A stretch of 7,594 nucleotides of DNA from Candidatus Bathyarchaeota archaeon (GTDB lineage Archaea; Thermoproteota; Bathyarchaeia; Bathyarchaeales; WUQV01): contig WUQV01000323.1 in NCBI GenBank assembly GCA_009889585.1, forward strand, positions 1 to 7,594, in the 5' to 3' direction. The stretch's first letter is position 1; each line of letters opens with the position of its first letter. Positions 1 through 5,999 of the stretch are shown here, one piece after another. The notes under the pieces are model-generated. The model did not search any database. It saw only the letters and a program-made list of their open reading frames with translations, and was not told where the DNA came from. The position numbers were made by a program, and so were the translations under genes.

Positions 1-189
1 AAGCTTAGAGAAGAAGGAGTTGCACAGAGAAGGCGGATGGAACGTCTAGTGATTCACGAAAAAGGAGGAGGCTGTAAGACGTACGCACTGGCCCAGATCC
101 TGTTGGAGAACAAAGGGATTAAACTCTTTACGACCTCTAGCTCAGAGGGTAAGAAGCTGTACAATCAATGTAAGCGCGGGACAACTTAA
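1..189 (+). pseudogene. C-terminal fragment of a GNAT-like acetyltransferase, cut by the left edge
   Basis: The reading frame is open from the first base and stops at TAA 187-189, giving 62 residues with no visible N-terminus. The pattern resembles the C-terminal half of a GNAT N-acetyltransferase: a strand LVIHEK, a Gly-rich turn (GGGCKTYALAQILLE, where the acetyl-CoA loop and following helix would be), then GIKLFTTSS and EGKKLYNQC, which matches the family's usual strand plus 'G..LYe..GF' ending. The GF that normally follows is absent (CKRGTT then stop), and the R-x-x-G-x-G/A acetyl-CoA motif is imperfect, so the end may be frameshifted or decayed. The recognition rests on pattern only. It could equally be the end of an unrelated gene whose body lies outside the window. 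Confidence 0.35.
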
Positions 190-290
190 TATGCTATTAA
201 TTATGCGTCCAATCTTTTCACTTAAATCAGATGTCCATGCTCGATGCTTCTCAAACATCGTGAGGGAGAAAGTTTGATAACGTCTACTAT

Positions 291-579
291 ATGCCATCGA
301 TAAGGGTTAAGTTGACACGGCCTAGGACTTCTGTTGAAGCCACAGCCTTAGGCCGTTACCATGAGTATTCCGTTAGCTGTGAAAAAGAAGGAGACTGGTG
401 CAATAGGAAAAGCTTATTTAGATTTTATAAGTATACGAGCTCCCACCCCATGCTCATGTAGTGAGGGATCTAATCGAAGATGTGATTATTGGAACTAGCT
501 TTATGGAGGAATACAGTGTCGAGTTAGATTTAAAGGAGGAAAAATCCGCTTAAGGATGCCCCTCCGAGCTGAGACTGGT
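291..579 (+). pseudogene. Broken retropepsin-like (clan AA) aspartic protease
   Basis: Three consecutive pieces in different frames assemble into one retropepsin-like domain. Piece 1 (ATG 291, frame ending in TAG at 459-461) begins MPSIRVKLTRP and contains SVEATAL followed by HEYSV. Piece 2 (in frame with ATG 361) reads MSIPLAV, then GAIGKAYLDFISIRAPTP. Piece 3 (431-553) reads VVRDLIEDVIIGTSFMEEY and then SVELDLKEEK before stopping. Its continuation IRLRMPLRAETG is in yet another frame, beyond an A5 run at 540-544 where one extra A would restore the frame. The segment DVIIGTSFMEEYSVELDL is typical of the conserved C-terminal part of clan AA proteases ('D-hydrophobic-IG-x-x-F/L'). The catalytic Asp-Thr-Gly expected after EATAL is missing (GRYHEYSV is found instead). 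The gene is therefore a decayed copy, unless the frameshifts are sequencing errors. A native role cannot be told. Confidence 0.55.
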
Positions 580-767
580 ATGAAAGGGGGATTATTAAGG
601 AAGTTAAGGGCAAGATATTCGATGCGTTTCTCATCGTTGAGATGTTATACGAAGTTTGTGAAAGGTCGCTGTGTATGAAAGAAAGTTCCTTAGGAGGGTT
701 CAAATTTTTAAGCAGGGGTGATTACCAAAATCTTTTAAGCAAGTCGAGGGCTTATGACCGTGTTTGA
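573..767 (+). pseudogene. Degenerate ORF fragment, weakly PIN (VapC)-like
   Basis: An open frame runs between stops from 573 to TGA 765-767 and has no good start codon. It overlaps the tail of the broken aspartic protease. Its only distinctive part is IKEVKGKIFDAFLIVEMLYE followed by VCERS. The DAFLIVEMLYEVCER stretch resembles the helix of archaeal PIN-domain ribonucleases carrying a conserved Glu ('...AEVLYVLCR...'). The remainder (GGFKFLSRGDYQNLLSK) is not recognisable and the acidic residues of a complete PIN active site are not present. It may be the middle of a VapC-type toxin gene decayed together with its neighbour, or chance coding-like sequence. Confidence 0.22.
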
Positions 768-997
768 AGTTGATGTTGAAGGCTGTAAGATATATTTTTA
801 TGCGCATGACTTTCTAGGGGACAATAATGGAACGCTTTGATGACTAATAACTCTTAATCGATAAAGGGTTCAAACGAGTTGTAACATACTAAAGGCTTGT
901 GAACGATTAGCCAAACTTTCACAATCTACAACCTACGCCAAAGGAACAAGTCATCGACCGAGTTTAACCCCAATTATCTCATGCCTTGAGCAAAACT
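768..997. other. Gap without a supported gene
   Basis: Only very short frames occur here. The longest with any coding-like look overlaps the left boundary: ATG 754 to TGA 838-840 on the plus strand, 28 codons, beginning MTVFEVDVEGCKIYFYAHDF; I do not recognise it. Stops are dense on both strands after 840. The stretch lies between the decaying plus-strand remnants and the 3' end of the minus-strand hydrogenase unit, so it is a convergent intergenic region. The AT-rich run around 787-802 looks like a TATA element but precedes no supported gene. Confidence 0.5.
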
Positions 998-1014
998 TTA
1001 AGGAAGAAGTTTTG
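991..1014 (-). terminator. Inverted repeat over the protease stop codon, possible 3'-end hairpin
   Basis: CAAAACTT (991-998) and AAGTTTTG (1007-1014) are perfect 8-base complements separated by 8 bases. On the minus-strand transcript they could form a stem-loop spanning the last codons and the TAA stop (998-1000) of the protease. No T-rich tract follows on the minus strand, so it fits neither a classic intrinsic terminator nor the usual U-tract archaeal terminator. A role in mRNA 3'-end stability is possible. The stem is AT-rich and may be fortuitous. Confidence 0.2.
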
Positions 1015-1510
1015 ACAGAACGTCGGACAAGCGTTTCGCGGTTTTACGTAATCCGGTGGTTAAGCCCTCTCCGAAGCTAATGTCTTCAGGTTGTATGGCA
1101 AGTATAGCAACTTTAGCCCCCGTCATCTTCGTGACGTAATCGCAAAATATTTGTAAAGGCAAGAAGTGAGTCGATACGATTGGCCCTACTAACTTCTCTG
1201 GCATTACTAACCTAAAGGCTCCAGCCTTTAAGCCCAACATAGCTGCATCTATGATAAGGACGTGCGTAGGTTTAAACTCGATGATGGGCTCTATGAAGCT
1301 TTCCGGAACGGTCTCGCACTCGATTAAGTAGACCGACGACGGAACTCTATTCTGCAACCTCCTTACGATCTCGACCCCGATGAAGTCGTCTTTACGAAGC
1401 GGATTTCCAACACCGACTACCACCACCCTTCGAGCATCTAAAAGCCAATCTCGAAGCTTGCCCTCCGCCTCCTCATTAATCACATGACATCCCTCATTAA
1501 AATCCTCCAA
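998..1510 (-). CDS. Hydrogenase maturation protease (HycI/HyaD/FrhD family, peptidase M52)
   Basis: This endopeptidase would remove the C-terminal tail of the [NiFe] hydrogenase large subunit once nickel is inserted. The body begins VVVVGVGNPLRKDD (about residues 29-42 when counted from TTG 1510), the family's N-terminal GxGNxLxxDD signature. It continues with LIIDAA (Asp88) and STHFLPL (His115), followed by LAIQPEDISFGEGLT. By family comparison Asp42, Asp88 and His115 are the nickel-sensing/active-site residues, and all three are present. The length is normal. The likely substrate is the MvhA encoded two genes upstream, which carries a 25-residue tail. The start is uncertain: the frame has no ATG near its 5' end, only TTG at 1510 and GTG at 1483; GTG 1483 gives a more usual N-terminus. 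A TATA-like element upstream suggests it can be transcribed on its own. HycI-type and FrhD-type members cannot be separated safely by eye. Confidence 0.9.
   Translation of the reverse strand: MEDFNEGCHVINEEAEGKLRDWLLDARRVVVVGVGNPLRKDDFIGVEIVRRLQNRVPSSVYLIECETVPESFIEPIIEFKPTHVLIIDAAMLGLKAGAFRLVMPEKLVGPIVSTHFLPLQIFCDYVTKMTGAKVAILAIQPEDISFGEGLTTGLRKTAKRLSDVLSKLLP
1480..1497 (-). promoter_or_regulatory. Possible five-codon leader ORF overlapping the protease start
   Basis: A clear Shine-Dalgarno sequence, GGAGG (1508-1504), lies six bases before an ATG at 1497 that is out of frame with the protease. That ATG opens MRDVM and ends at TGA 1482-1480. The TGA overlaps the in-frame GTG at 1483 in a GTGA arrangement, the geometry of translational coupling. 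Either the mini-ORF delivers ribosomes to the GTG start, or a one-base indel in the sequence hides a simple ATG start for the protease. Only the arrangement is visible, and translation of the mini-ORF is inference. Confidence 0.3.
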
Positions 1511-1832
1511 GGAGCTGTTAACTTATTCAGTCATGATGCTAAACAGCACATCGACTTATATATTTTTAACAGCGGCTTCGTTGCATTTAAAGCGTAACTT
1601 CCTCGCATCCATTAATGCCTCGCTTAATAGTCTGCTCATGCTTACGTCTTTGTAAGGAGGACATTAGGAAATTGCTCGCTCTCATCATCTCCTTATTCAT
1701 AGAGGGGAGATCTCTCTTACTACCTAACTAAACCTTAGAATCGGCGAAGTAAACCTTCCTTCTGTAATGACCCACTCCATTTTTTCTCAGCCTTTTTGGA
1801 ATACATGCTTAAGTTATCAGAATTTAAAGGCC
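1511..1832. other. Intergenic gap between MNT-HEPN and protease genes
   Basis: No supported gene lies here. On the minus strand a short frame from ATG 1639 to TAA 1558-1556 encodes 27 residues (MSRLLSEALMDARKLRF...). It runs in frame from a stop at 1666-1664 and has a coding-like look, but I do not recognise it; it could be a gene remnant. On the plus strand ATG 1615 to TAA 1731 gives 38 unremarkable residues. Two tiny minus frames start at 1806 and 1780. The segment also holds the TATA-like element ahead of the protease, and a near-palindrome around AGGCCT (about 1823-1836) at the MNT-HEPN stop. There is no obvious terminator. Confidence 0.5.
1555..1567 (-). promoter_or_regulatory. Archaeal TATA-box-like element upstream of the protease gene
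   Basis: The minus strand reads AAAAATATATAAG here, a good match to an archaeal TATA box, preceded by GTT and a mixed stretch where a BRE would lie. With the usual spacing of about 25 bases from box centre to transcription start, initiation would fall near 1535. That leaves an untranslated leader of roughly 25 to 50 bases depending on which protease start is used. It implies the protease can be expressed apart from the hydrogenase operon. Confidence 0.45.
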
Positions 1833-2609
1833 TTAATTACTAAGCAACCTTTCCACGTCTTTTACGTAACTCTCGACCTTTTCCACGCACTTTTCCGCTT
1901 CCTCAAGGCTTAACGCGCTCCTATAATATCCACGAACGTGAAGGTCGGTGAATAAGCTTCCTAAACGCTCCTTAAGCTTCAACTCGGCGATGTCGTTATT
2001 TTTCTTAGAAAGGTCTTCGAGTAAGCGGAATCTCTCTCCACGATCCCCTGGAATTGGATACTTGTTTTTAATGAGCAATTCCTCTACGGCTGTGACCACC
2101 GAGTGGAAAGCGTGTTCACAGGCCGTTGATAAGTGATAGCTTCTTTCAACGTCAGTTTTAGCCCTTTTACACTCCTCGAGCTTCCTTTTTGCATCCTTTA
2201 ACCCAAGCCAAGCCCTCTCGATCCTCAAGTTGTTCACCTTCCAGCCGTACTTTTTAAGAAAAGCTTCAAGCTTATGATATATAGGCGTTGGGTCACCGCA
2301 GATCAATAGCCCATCCCTCCAGACCCCATAAAGGATCTTTTCATCCTTTATTTCATCTAGCTCCTTTAAACTCATTAAATGAACTTCAACTACGCATGAG
2401 CCAACGATTAACAAGCTCTCCATCTCATGCCTTTCCTTCGTTAGAACGAATAGGTCGACATCCTCAAAGCCCATTCGCCCTCGGATGAACGAGCCGAAGG
2501 CCATAATGCATATGACGTCCCCTAACCTATCCCAGAGTTCCTTAGAGACGGATTTTATCAAGTTCATGCCCTCATGGAGACTTGCTATTCTAGCGTTGAA
2601 GGCTATCAC
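1833..2609 (-). CDS. Fused minimal nucleotidyltransferase-HEPN protein (MNT-HEPN)
   Basis: The N-terminal half (to about residue 115) is a minimal nucleotidyltransferase: FGSFIRGRMGFEDVDLFVL holds the GS (Gly39-Ser40) and D-x-D (Asp50, Asp52) motif of the polymerase-beta fold, with Glu75 in VVEVHL a candidate third acidic residue. The C-terminal half (about 125-258) is alpha-helical with a HEPN look: ERAWLGLKDAKRKLEEC, ERSYHLSTACEHAFHSVV, and LHVRGYYRSALSLEEAEKCV at the end. The R-x(4-6)-H ribonuclease motif of active HEPN toxins is not seen. In MNT/HEPN toxin-antitoxin pairs the two domains are usually separate genes. Here they are one chain, so a transferase with a substrate-binding helical domain is as likely as a toxin module. 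The gene follows mvhA by 34 bases. The assigned start is GTG 2609, but GAGGTGAT (2612-2605) is a strong Shine-Dalgarno overlapping that GTG. ATG 2567 (residue 15) is the alternative. Substrate unknown. Confidence 0.75.
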   Translation of the reverse strand: MIAFNARIASLHEGMNLIKSVSKELWDRLGDVICIMAFGSFIRGRMGFEDVDLFVLTKERHEMESLLIVGSCVVEVHLMSLKELDEIKDEKILYGVWRDGLLICGDPTPIYHKLEAFLKKYGWKVNNLRIERAWLGLKDAKRKLEECKRAKTDVERSYHLSTACEHAFHSVVTAVEELLIKNKYPIPGDRGERFRLLEDLSKKNNDIAELKLKERLGSLFTDLHVRGYYRSALSLEEAEKCVEKVESYVKDVERLLSN

Positions 2610-2612
2610 CTC
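2605..2612 (-). promoter_or_regulatory. Shine-Dalgarno-like GAGGTGAT overlapping the assigned MNT-HEPN start
   Basis: On the minus strand these eight bases are fully complementary to the conserved archaeal 16S rRNA 3' end (ATCACCTC). They include the GTG that is the longest start for the MNT-HEPN gene. A binding site normally lies 5-9 bases before the start, so this argues against GTG 2609, yet no in-frame start lies at that distance; the next is ATG 2567. A weak TATA-like CTTAAAAG lies just upstream at about 2625-2632. Confidence 0.3.
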
Positions 2613-2643
2613 AGAATGTAACTTTTAAGCGAGTAATAATCGA

Positions 2644-4107
2644 TTACCTCCTTAAAACCTTTAGCAACCTCTTCTCATTATCGTAAATCCTTACCTCAAG
2701 GGGCATCTGACCAATCGCGAAATGTGTGGCGCATCCGAAGCAGGGGTCGTAAGCCCTGAAGGCCATCTCAACCATGTTCAACAAGCCTTCGTTGACAACT
2801 CCACAGCGTATAAGGCCTTTGGCAGCATCCTTGATGGAAATGCAAATGGCCGGGGAGTTATGCGTAGTAGCCACCACTATGTTGGCCCTTTTTATCAAGC
2901 CCTCCTCATCGAGTTGATAATGGTGGATCAACGTCCCCCTCGCCGCTTCAACAATCCCAACGCCTTCGCCAGGGCTGCCGGGCTTATTTCGAACGTCCTT
3001 GCTTGTGATTTCCTCATCTCGGCTTAGCTCTAAAGCTCTTTCCGCTGCGTATAGCAGCTCTATCAACCTAGCCCAATGATAAGCTAACGTTAAATGCACA
3101 GGCTTCTTGTCCAAGGTCTCATACATTTTTTCATATTCTTGTTGAGCTAAAGGCGTCGCCATGCCCTCTGAAGCGTTTAAACGTGCCAAAGGCCCAACTC
3201 GATAAACGCCGCTAGTGTATCCGCCGACTAAGCCCTTCCATCCGACCTTCTTAAGGTAAGGAAATTTCACGTACGTCCATTCCTCCACACGTTCCTCAAT
3301 AACGTTTAAGTAATCAAAAGGAGCGAACTTCAGGAATTCCTTACCTTCAGGATCTACCACTCGTACGTCTCCATCGTAAAAGTTAACCTTATTATTTCGA
3401 TCAACCAAGCCCATGTAATATGTTGGTAACGTATATGCATCACTTAAAATCATATCAACATACTTCTTATTCTTTAAGACCACGTCCTCAAATACCTTTA
3501 AGGTAAACTTCGCAAACTCAATGCTTGACTTCGCCATCTTCTCTATCTCCTGCCTCTCCTCTTCACTTAACGGTTTAGAAACTCCTCCAGGTAGCCCACA
3601 TACTGAGTGTGTCGCTTTCCCACCGATAATGGCTACGATCCTTTGTCCATAGGCCCTATGCTTGATGACCTCCTTACCTACTTCTAAGCCGACCTTCTTT
3701 ATCACGCCTATGACGTTCCTTTCCTCAGGAGGGGCATCAGGGCCTACTATGAAGTCCGGGCTAGCTAAGAAGTAAAAGTGAAGCGTATGATCGTATACGT
3801 AATAGCCGCTGTACAAAAGCTCCCTAAGCTTCTTAGCTGCTGAAGGAGGTTCTACGTTAAACGCTGCATCTAAAGCCTTAGTAGAAGCCATATGATGTGC
3901 CTCAGGGCATACGCCGCATATCCTTGACGTTAATTGAGGCATATCTTCAGCTTTCCTTCCTACACAAAACCTTTCAAACCCCCTTAGCTCAGGAATTTGT
4001 AAATAAGCGTTCTCCACGTTCCCTTCTTCATCTAAGAAAATCGAAATCTTTCCATGCCCCTCTAACCTAGTGATAGGATCTATCGTTATCGTCCTTAGCG
4101 AGCTCAC
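2644..4107 (-). CDS. mvhA: F420-non-reducing [NiFe] hydrogenase large subunit MvhA
   Basis: This catalytic subunit binds the Ni-Fe(CN)2CO centre and splits H2; it pairs with MvhG in the cytoplasmic Mvh hydrogenase (group 3c). Both nickel-binding motifs are intact: RICGVCPEAHH (Cys64, Cys67) near the N-terminus and DPCFGCATH (Cys456, Cys459) near the C-terminus. Other family signatures present are TRLEGHGK (13-20), THSVCGLPGG (166-175), EAARGTLIHHY (387-397) and ATTHNSPA (413-420). At 487 residues the length is normal for the family. After His462 a 25-residue tail remains, which is the precursor extension removed during maturation. The start is GTG in a GTGA overlap with the mvhG stop, with GGAGG at 4123-4119 upstream, so translation is probably coupled. 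No polyferredoxin gene (mvhB) follows, unlike mvhDGAB of many methanogens. Confidence 0.96.
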   Translation of the reverse strand: MSSLRTITIDPITRLEGHGKISIFLDEEGNVENAYLQIPELRGFERFCVGRKAEDMPQLTSRICGVCPEAHHMASTKALDAAFNVEPPSAAKKLRELLYSGYYVYDHTLHFYFLASPDFIVGPDAPPEERNVIGVIKKVGLEVGKEVIKHRAYGQRIVAIIGGKATHSVCGLPGGVSKPLSEEERQEIEKMAKSSIEFAKFTLKVFEDVVLKNKKYVDMILSDAYTLPTYYMGLVDRNNKVNFYDGDVRVVDPEGKEFLKFAPFDYLNVIEERVEEWTYVKFPYLKKVGWKGLVGGYTSGVYRVGPLARLNASEGMATPLAQQEYEKMYETLDKKPVHLTLAYHWARLIELLYAAERALELSRDEEITSKDVRNKPGSPGEGVGIVEAARGTLIHHYQLDEEGLIKRANIVVATTHNSPAICISIKDAAKGLIRCGVVNEGLLNMVEMAFRAYDPCFGCATHFAIGQMPLEVRIYDNEKRLLKVLRR

Positions 4108-5114
4108 TTCCTTATTATCCTCCTATTGATTATTGAAGCAGGCAAAGAGTACATGTAAAACGTCCCAAGCGGATCCCTTATTTGAGCTATTAACTTCTCC
4201 ACGTCATACGTCTTCTCTTCTCCTAAACCGAGGACGGACGATAGCGCGCTCATCATCGCCGCTCCTTGCTCCACTTCGCCAGGACAAGGCCCTCCACAGC
4301 CAGTACAGGGCATGTTCGCCTTAACGCACAAGGCCTCGCACCCTCCGCGAGTCGCAGGCCCCATGCAGATGACGCCTTGCTCTAAAAGGCATACGTTGGG
4401 ATCCGGCGTGATCTCGTAAACTCGATATATCCTAGGGATACTCTTCTTCTCCTTCTTCCTAGGGCATTCGTCACAAACGGATCTCTCCGGAGCTAACACA
4501 GATCCTCTCGAAGGCAATGTACCTTTAACGATGGCATCGATTGCATCGGCTACCTTAGGGGCTGGAGGCGGACAACCTGGCAAGTAGTAATCCACTTTCA
4601 CCGTTTGACTTAACGTCTTAACGGTATCATGAAACTCAGGCAACGTTAACTCTCCCTCTTTAACCCTAGTTGACGTCTTAGGCGTTACCATATTAGGGTT
4701 CCACGTAGATGGGCTTCGTAAGTATACGATATCAAATATCTCTTTCTTATTAGCTACATTTGCTAACCCAGGAATCCCTCCTTGACAAGCACAAGAGCCA
4801 AATGCCACTAACATCTTAGCCTTCTCCCTTAACAACTTAGCCATGTGTTCCTGTTCTTCAGTCCGAATCGCGCCGTTGAAGAAACAGACATCTATGCTCT
4901 CATCAGGCATTGCCTCTACATCCTTATATTTAAGGTCCATCGCCACCGGCCAGAATACGACGTCGGTGAGAGCTACGACGTCAAGGATTTTCTCATTTAT
5001 GTCTAGAACCGCTATTTCACACCCTCCGCAAGAGGCAGCCCAATAAAAGGCGAATTTTAACTTTTTCACATATTCACCTAACTTGCGCTTCTGTAGCTCG
5101 TTATAAGCGAGCAC
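4104..5114 (-). CDS. mvhG: F420-non-reducing [NiFe] hydrogenase small subunit MvhG
   Basis: The small subunit carries electrons from the Ni-Fe centre of MvhA through a chain of three iron-sulfur clusters toward MvhD. The proximal cluster ligands are visible as SCGGCE (Cys29, Cys32), GSCAC (Cys108) and GCPPP (Cys181). A cysteine-rich C-terminal part (Cys214, 217, 242, 250, 259, 263, 270, 273, 277) provides the other two clusters, with CTGCGGPCPG as its core. There is no twin-arginine signal, in keeping with a cytoplasmic enzyme. The start is GTG at 5114, with a stop codon immediately upstream in frame, so it cannot be longer; the next ATG is residue 59, after the first ligands. No good Shine-Dalgarno is seen, and the hdrB stop is five bases away, so reinitiation from hdrB is likely. 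The 3' end overlaps mvhA by four bases. Confidence 0.95.
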   Translation of the reverse strand: MLAYNELQKRKLGEYVKKLKFAFYWAASCGGCEIAVLDINEKILDVVALTDVVFWPVAMDLKYKDVEAMPDESIDVCFFNGAIRTEEQEHMAKLLREKAKMLVAFGSCACQGGIPGLANVANKKEIFDIVYLRSPSTWNPNMVTPKTSTRVKEGELTLPEFHDTVKTLSQTVKVDYYLPGCPPPAPKVADAIDAIVKGTLPSRGSVLAPERSVCDECPRKKEKKSIPRIYRVYEITPDPNVCLLEQGVICMGPATRGGCEALCVKANMPCTGCGGPCPGEVEQGAAMMSALSSVLGLGEEKTYDVEKLIAQIRDPLGTFYMYSLPASIINRRIIRK

Positions 5115-5119
5115 CTATC

Positions 5120-5998
5120 TTACGTTATAGCGCTTAAGAGTTTAGATGTATCCACTCGAAGCTCATCGAAGCCAAGTTCAGCAGGGCTGAAGCCCATAGC
5201 CAACCCTAACAACTGCGGATAGTGTAATACGGACAGTCCAAAGGCCTCATCGAACATACGTTCTATCCGAGGTTGATTGACATCGAACATCATGTGACAA
5301 AATGGACAAATCGTAATCATCGCTTGTGCTCCTACGTCCCTGATATGGCTGAGCTTATTCCTCGCTAACTGCAATGGGATCTTCTCATTCACTCCTACTA
5401 TTGGGGCACCGCAACACTCAGTCTCGTCCATGTAATCTAAGCATTTGGCACCCGTTATCTCGATCAACCGCTTCAACATGACCGGGTTCTCAGGGTCGTC
5501 AAAGCCTATATATTTCGCAGGCCGTAAGACGTGACATCCATTATGCTCTGCCACCTTTAGCGCACTAAGAGGCCTTTCAATAGTTCCTTTAATCCTTTCG
5601 AAGCCTACATCATCTGCTAACACCCGGATGAAATGCTTTACCTCTATCGTACCCTTAAACTCTAAGCCTACCTCCTTCAAGTACCTATTAACCGCATCCC
5701 TGAGCTTCTTATCCTCCTTCAATATCTTATTGACTTTATGAAGAGTTCCAGCACATCCTGGACATAAGGCCATCATGTTTAAGCCTTGTTGTTCAGCTAT
5801 ACACAAGTTTCGTGCTGCTAAGGCAAGCATGATGTCATAACTTATGGGCTCCATAGGCAAGCCACAACAGTTGTACTCCGGCATTTCGATTAGCTCGATT
5901 CCGATCTTCTTAGCGACCTTCCTAGTGGAGATTTCATAAGCAGATACCCTGTACGGGATGGCGCAACCTAAGAAGAGCAAATACCTGAGCTCCGCCAT
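5120..5998 (-). CDS. hdrB: Heterodisulfide reductase subunit B (HdrB)
   Basis: HdrB holds the disulfide-reducing site, two unusual noncubane [4Fe-4S] clusters bound by duplicated CCG domains. Both copies are complete: Cys12, Cys44-Cys45 (EYNCCGLPME), Cys79 and Cys82 (CPGC) in the first, and Cys155, Cys195-Cys196 (ECCGAPI), Cys231 and Cys234 (CPFC) in the second. The gaps from the CC pair to CxxC are 33 and 34 residues, slightly shorter than the usual 35-36. At 292 residues the length is as expected. There is no membrane segment, so it is the soluble HdrABC type rather than HdrDE. The start is ATG with GGAGGAC (6010-6004) at a good distance, one base after the hdrC stop. In methanogens the substrate is CoM-S-S-CoB; in a non-methanogen the disulfide would be unknown. 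Confidence 0.95.
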   Translation of the reverse strand: MAELRYLLFLGCAIPYRVSAYEISTRKVAKKIGIELIEMPEYNCCGLPMEPISYDIMLALAARNLCIAEQQGLNMMALCPGCAGTLHKVNKILKEDKKLRDAVNRYLKEVGLEFKGTIEVKHFIRVLADDVGFERIKGTIERPLSALKVAEHNGCHVLRPAKYIGFDDPENPVMLKRLIEITGAKCLDYMDETECCGAPIVGVNEKIPLQLARNKLSHIRDVGAQAMITICPFCHMMFDVNQPRIERMFDEAFGLSVLHYPQLLGLAMGFSPAELGFDELRVDTSKLLSAIT

Positions 5999-5999
5999 C

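Noticed and set aside
1..6. HindIII site (AAGCTT) exactly at the left edge as a cloning boundary
   Set aside because: AAGCTT occurs several other times in the window, and nothing else marks a vector junction.
387..461. Arg/Lys/Cys-rich stretch after HEYSV in the first frame of the aspartic protease remnant as a zinc-binding peptide
   Set aside because: The neighbouring frame over the same bases gives the expected protease sequence (GAIGKAYLDF), so this is a shifted reading.
1823..1836. Near-palindrome around AGGCCT at the MNT-HEPN stop as a terminator or operator
   Set aside because: It is short and imperfect, with no loop and no following T tract; likely chance.
2722..3027. Plus-strand open frame of 101 codons
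   Set aside because: It lies wholly opposite the conserved C-terminal part of mvhA, including the DPCxxCxxH motif, and reads as an unstructured antisense frame.
5229..5998. HdrB spacing between CC and CxxC (33 and 34 residues) as a sign of altered clusters
   Set aside because: All ten cysteines are present and the shortening is one to three residues, within what natural variants could tolerate.
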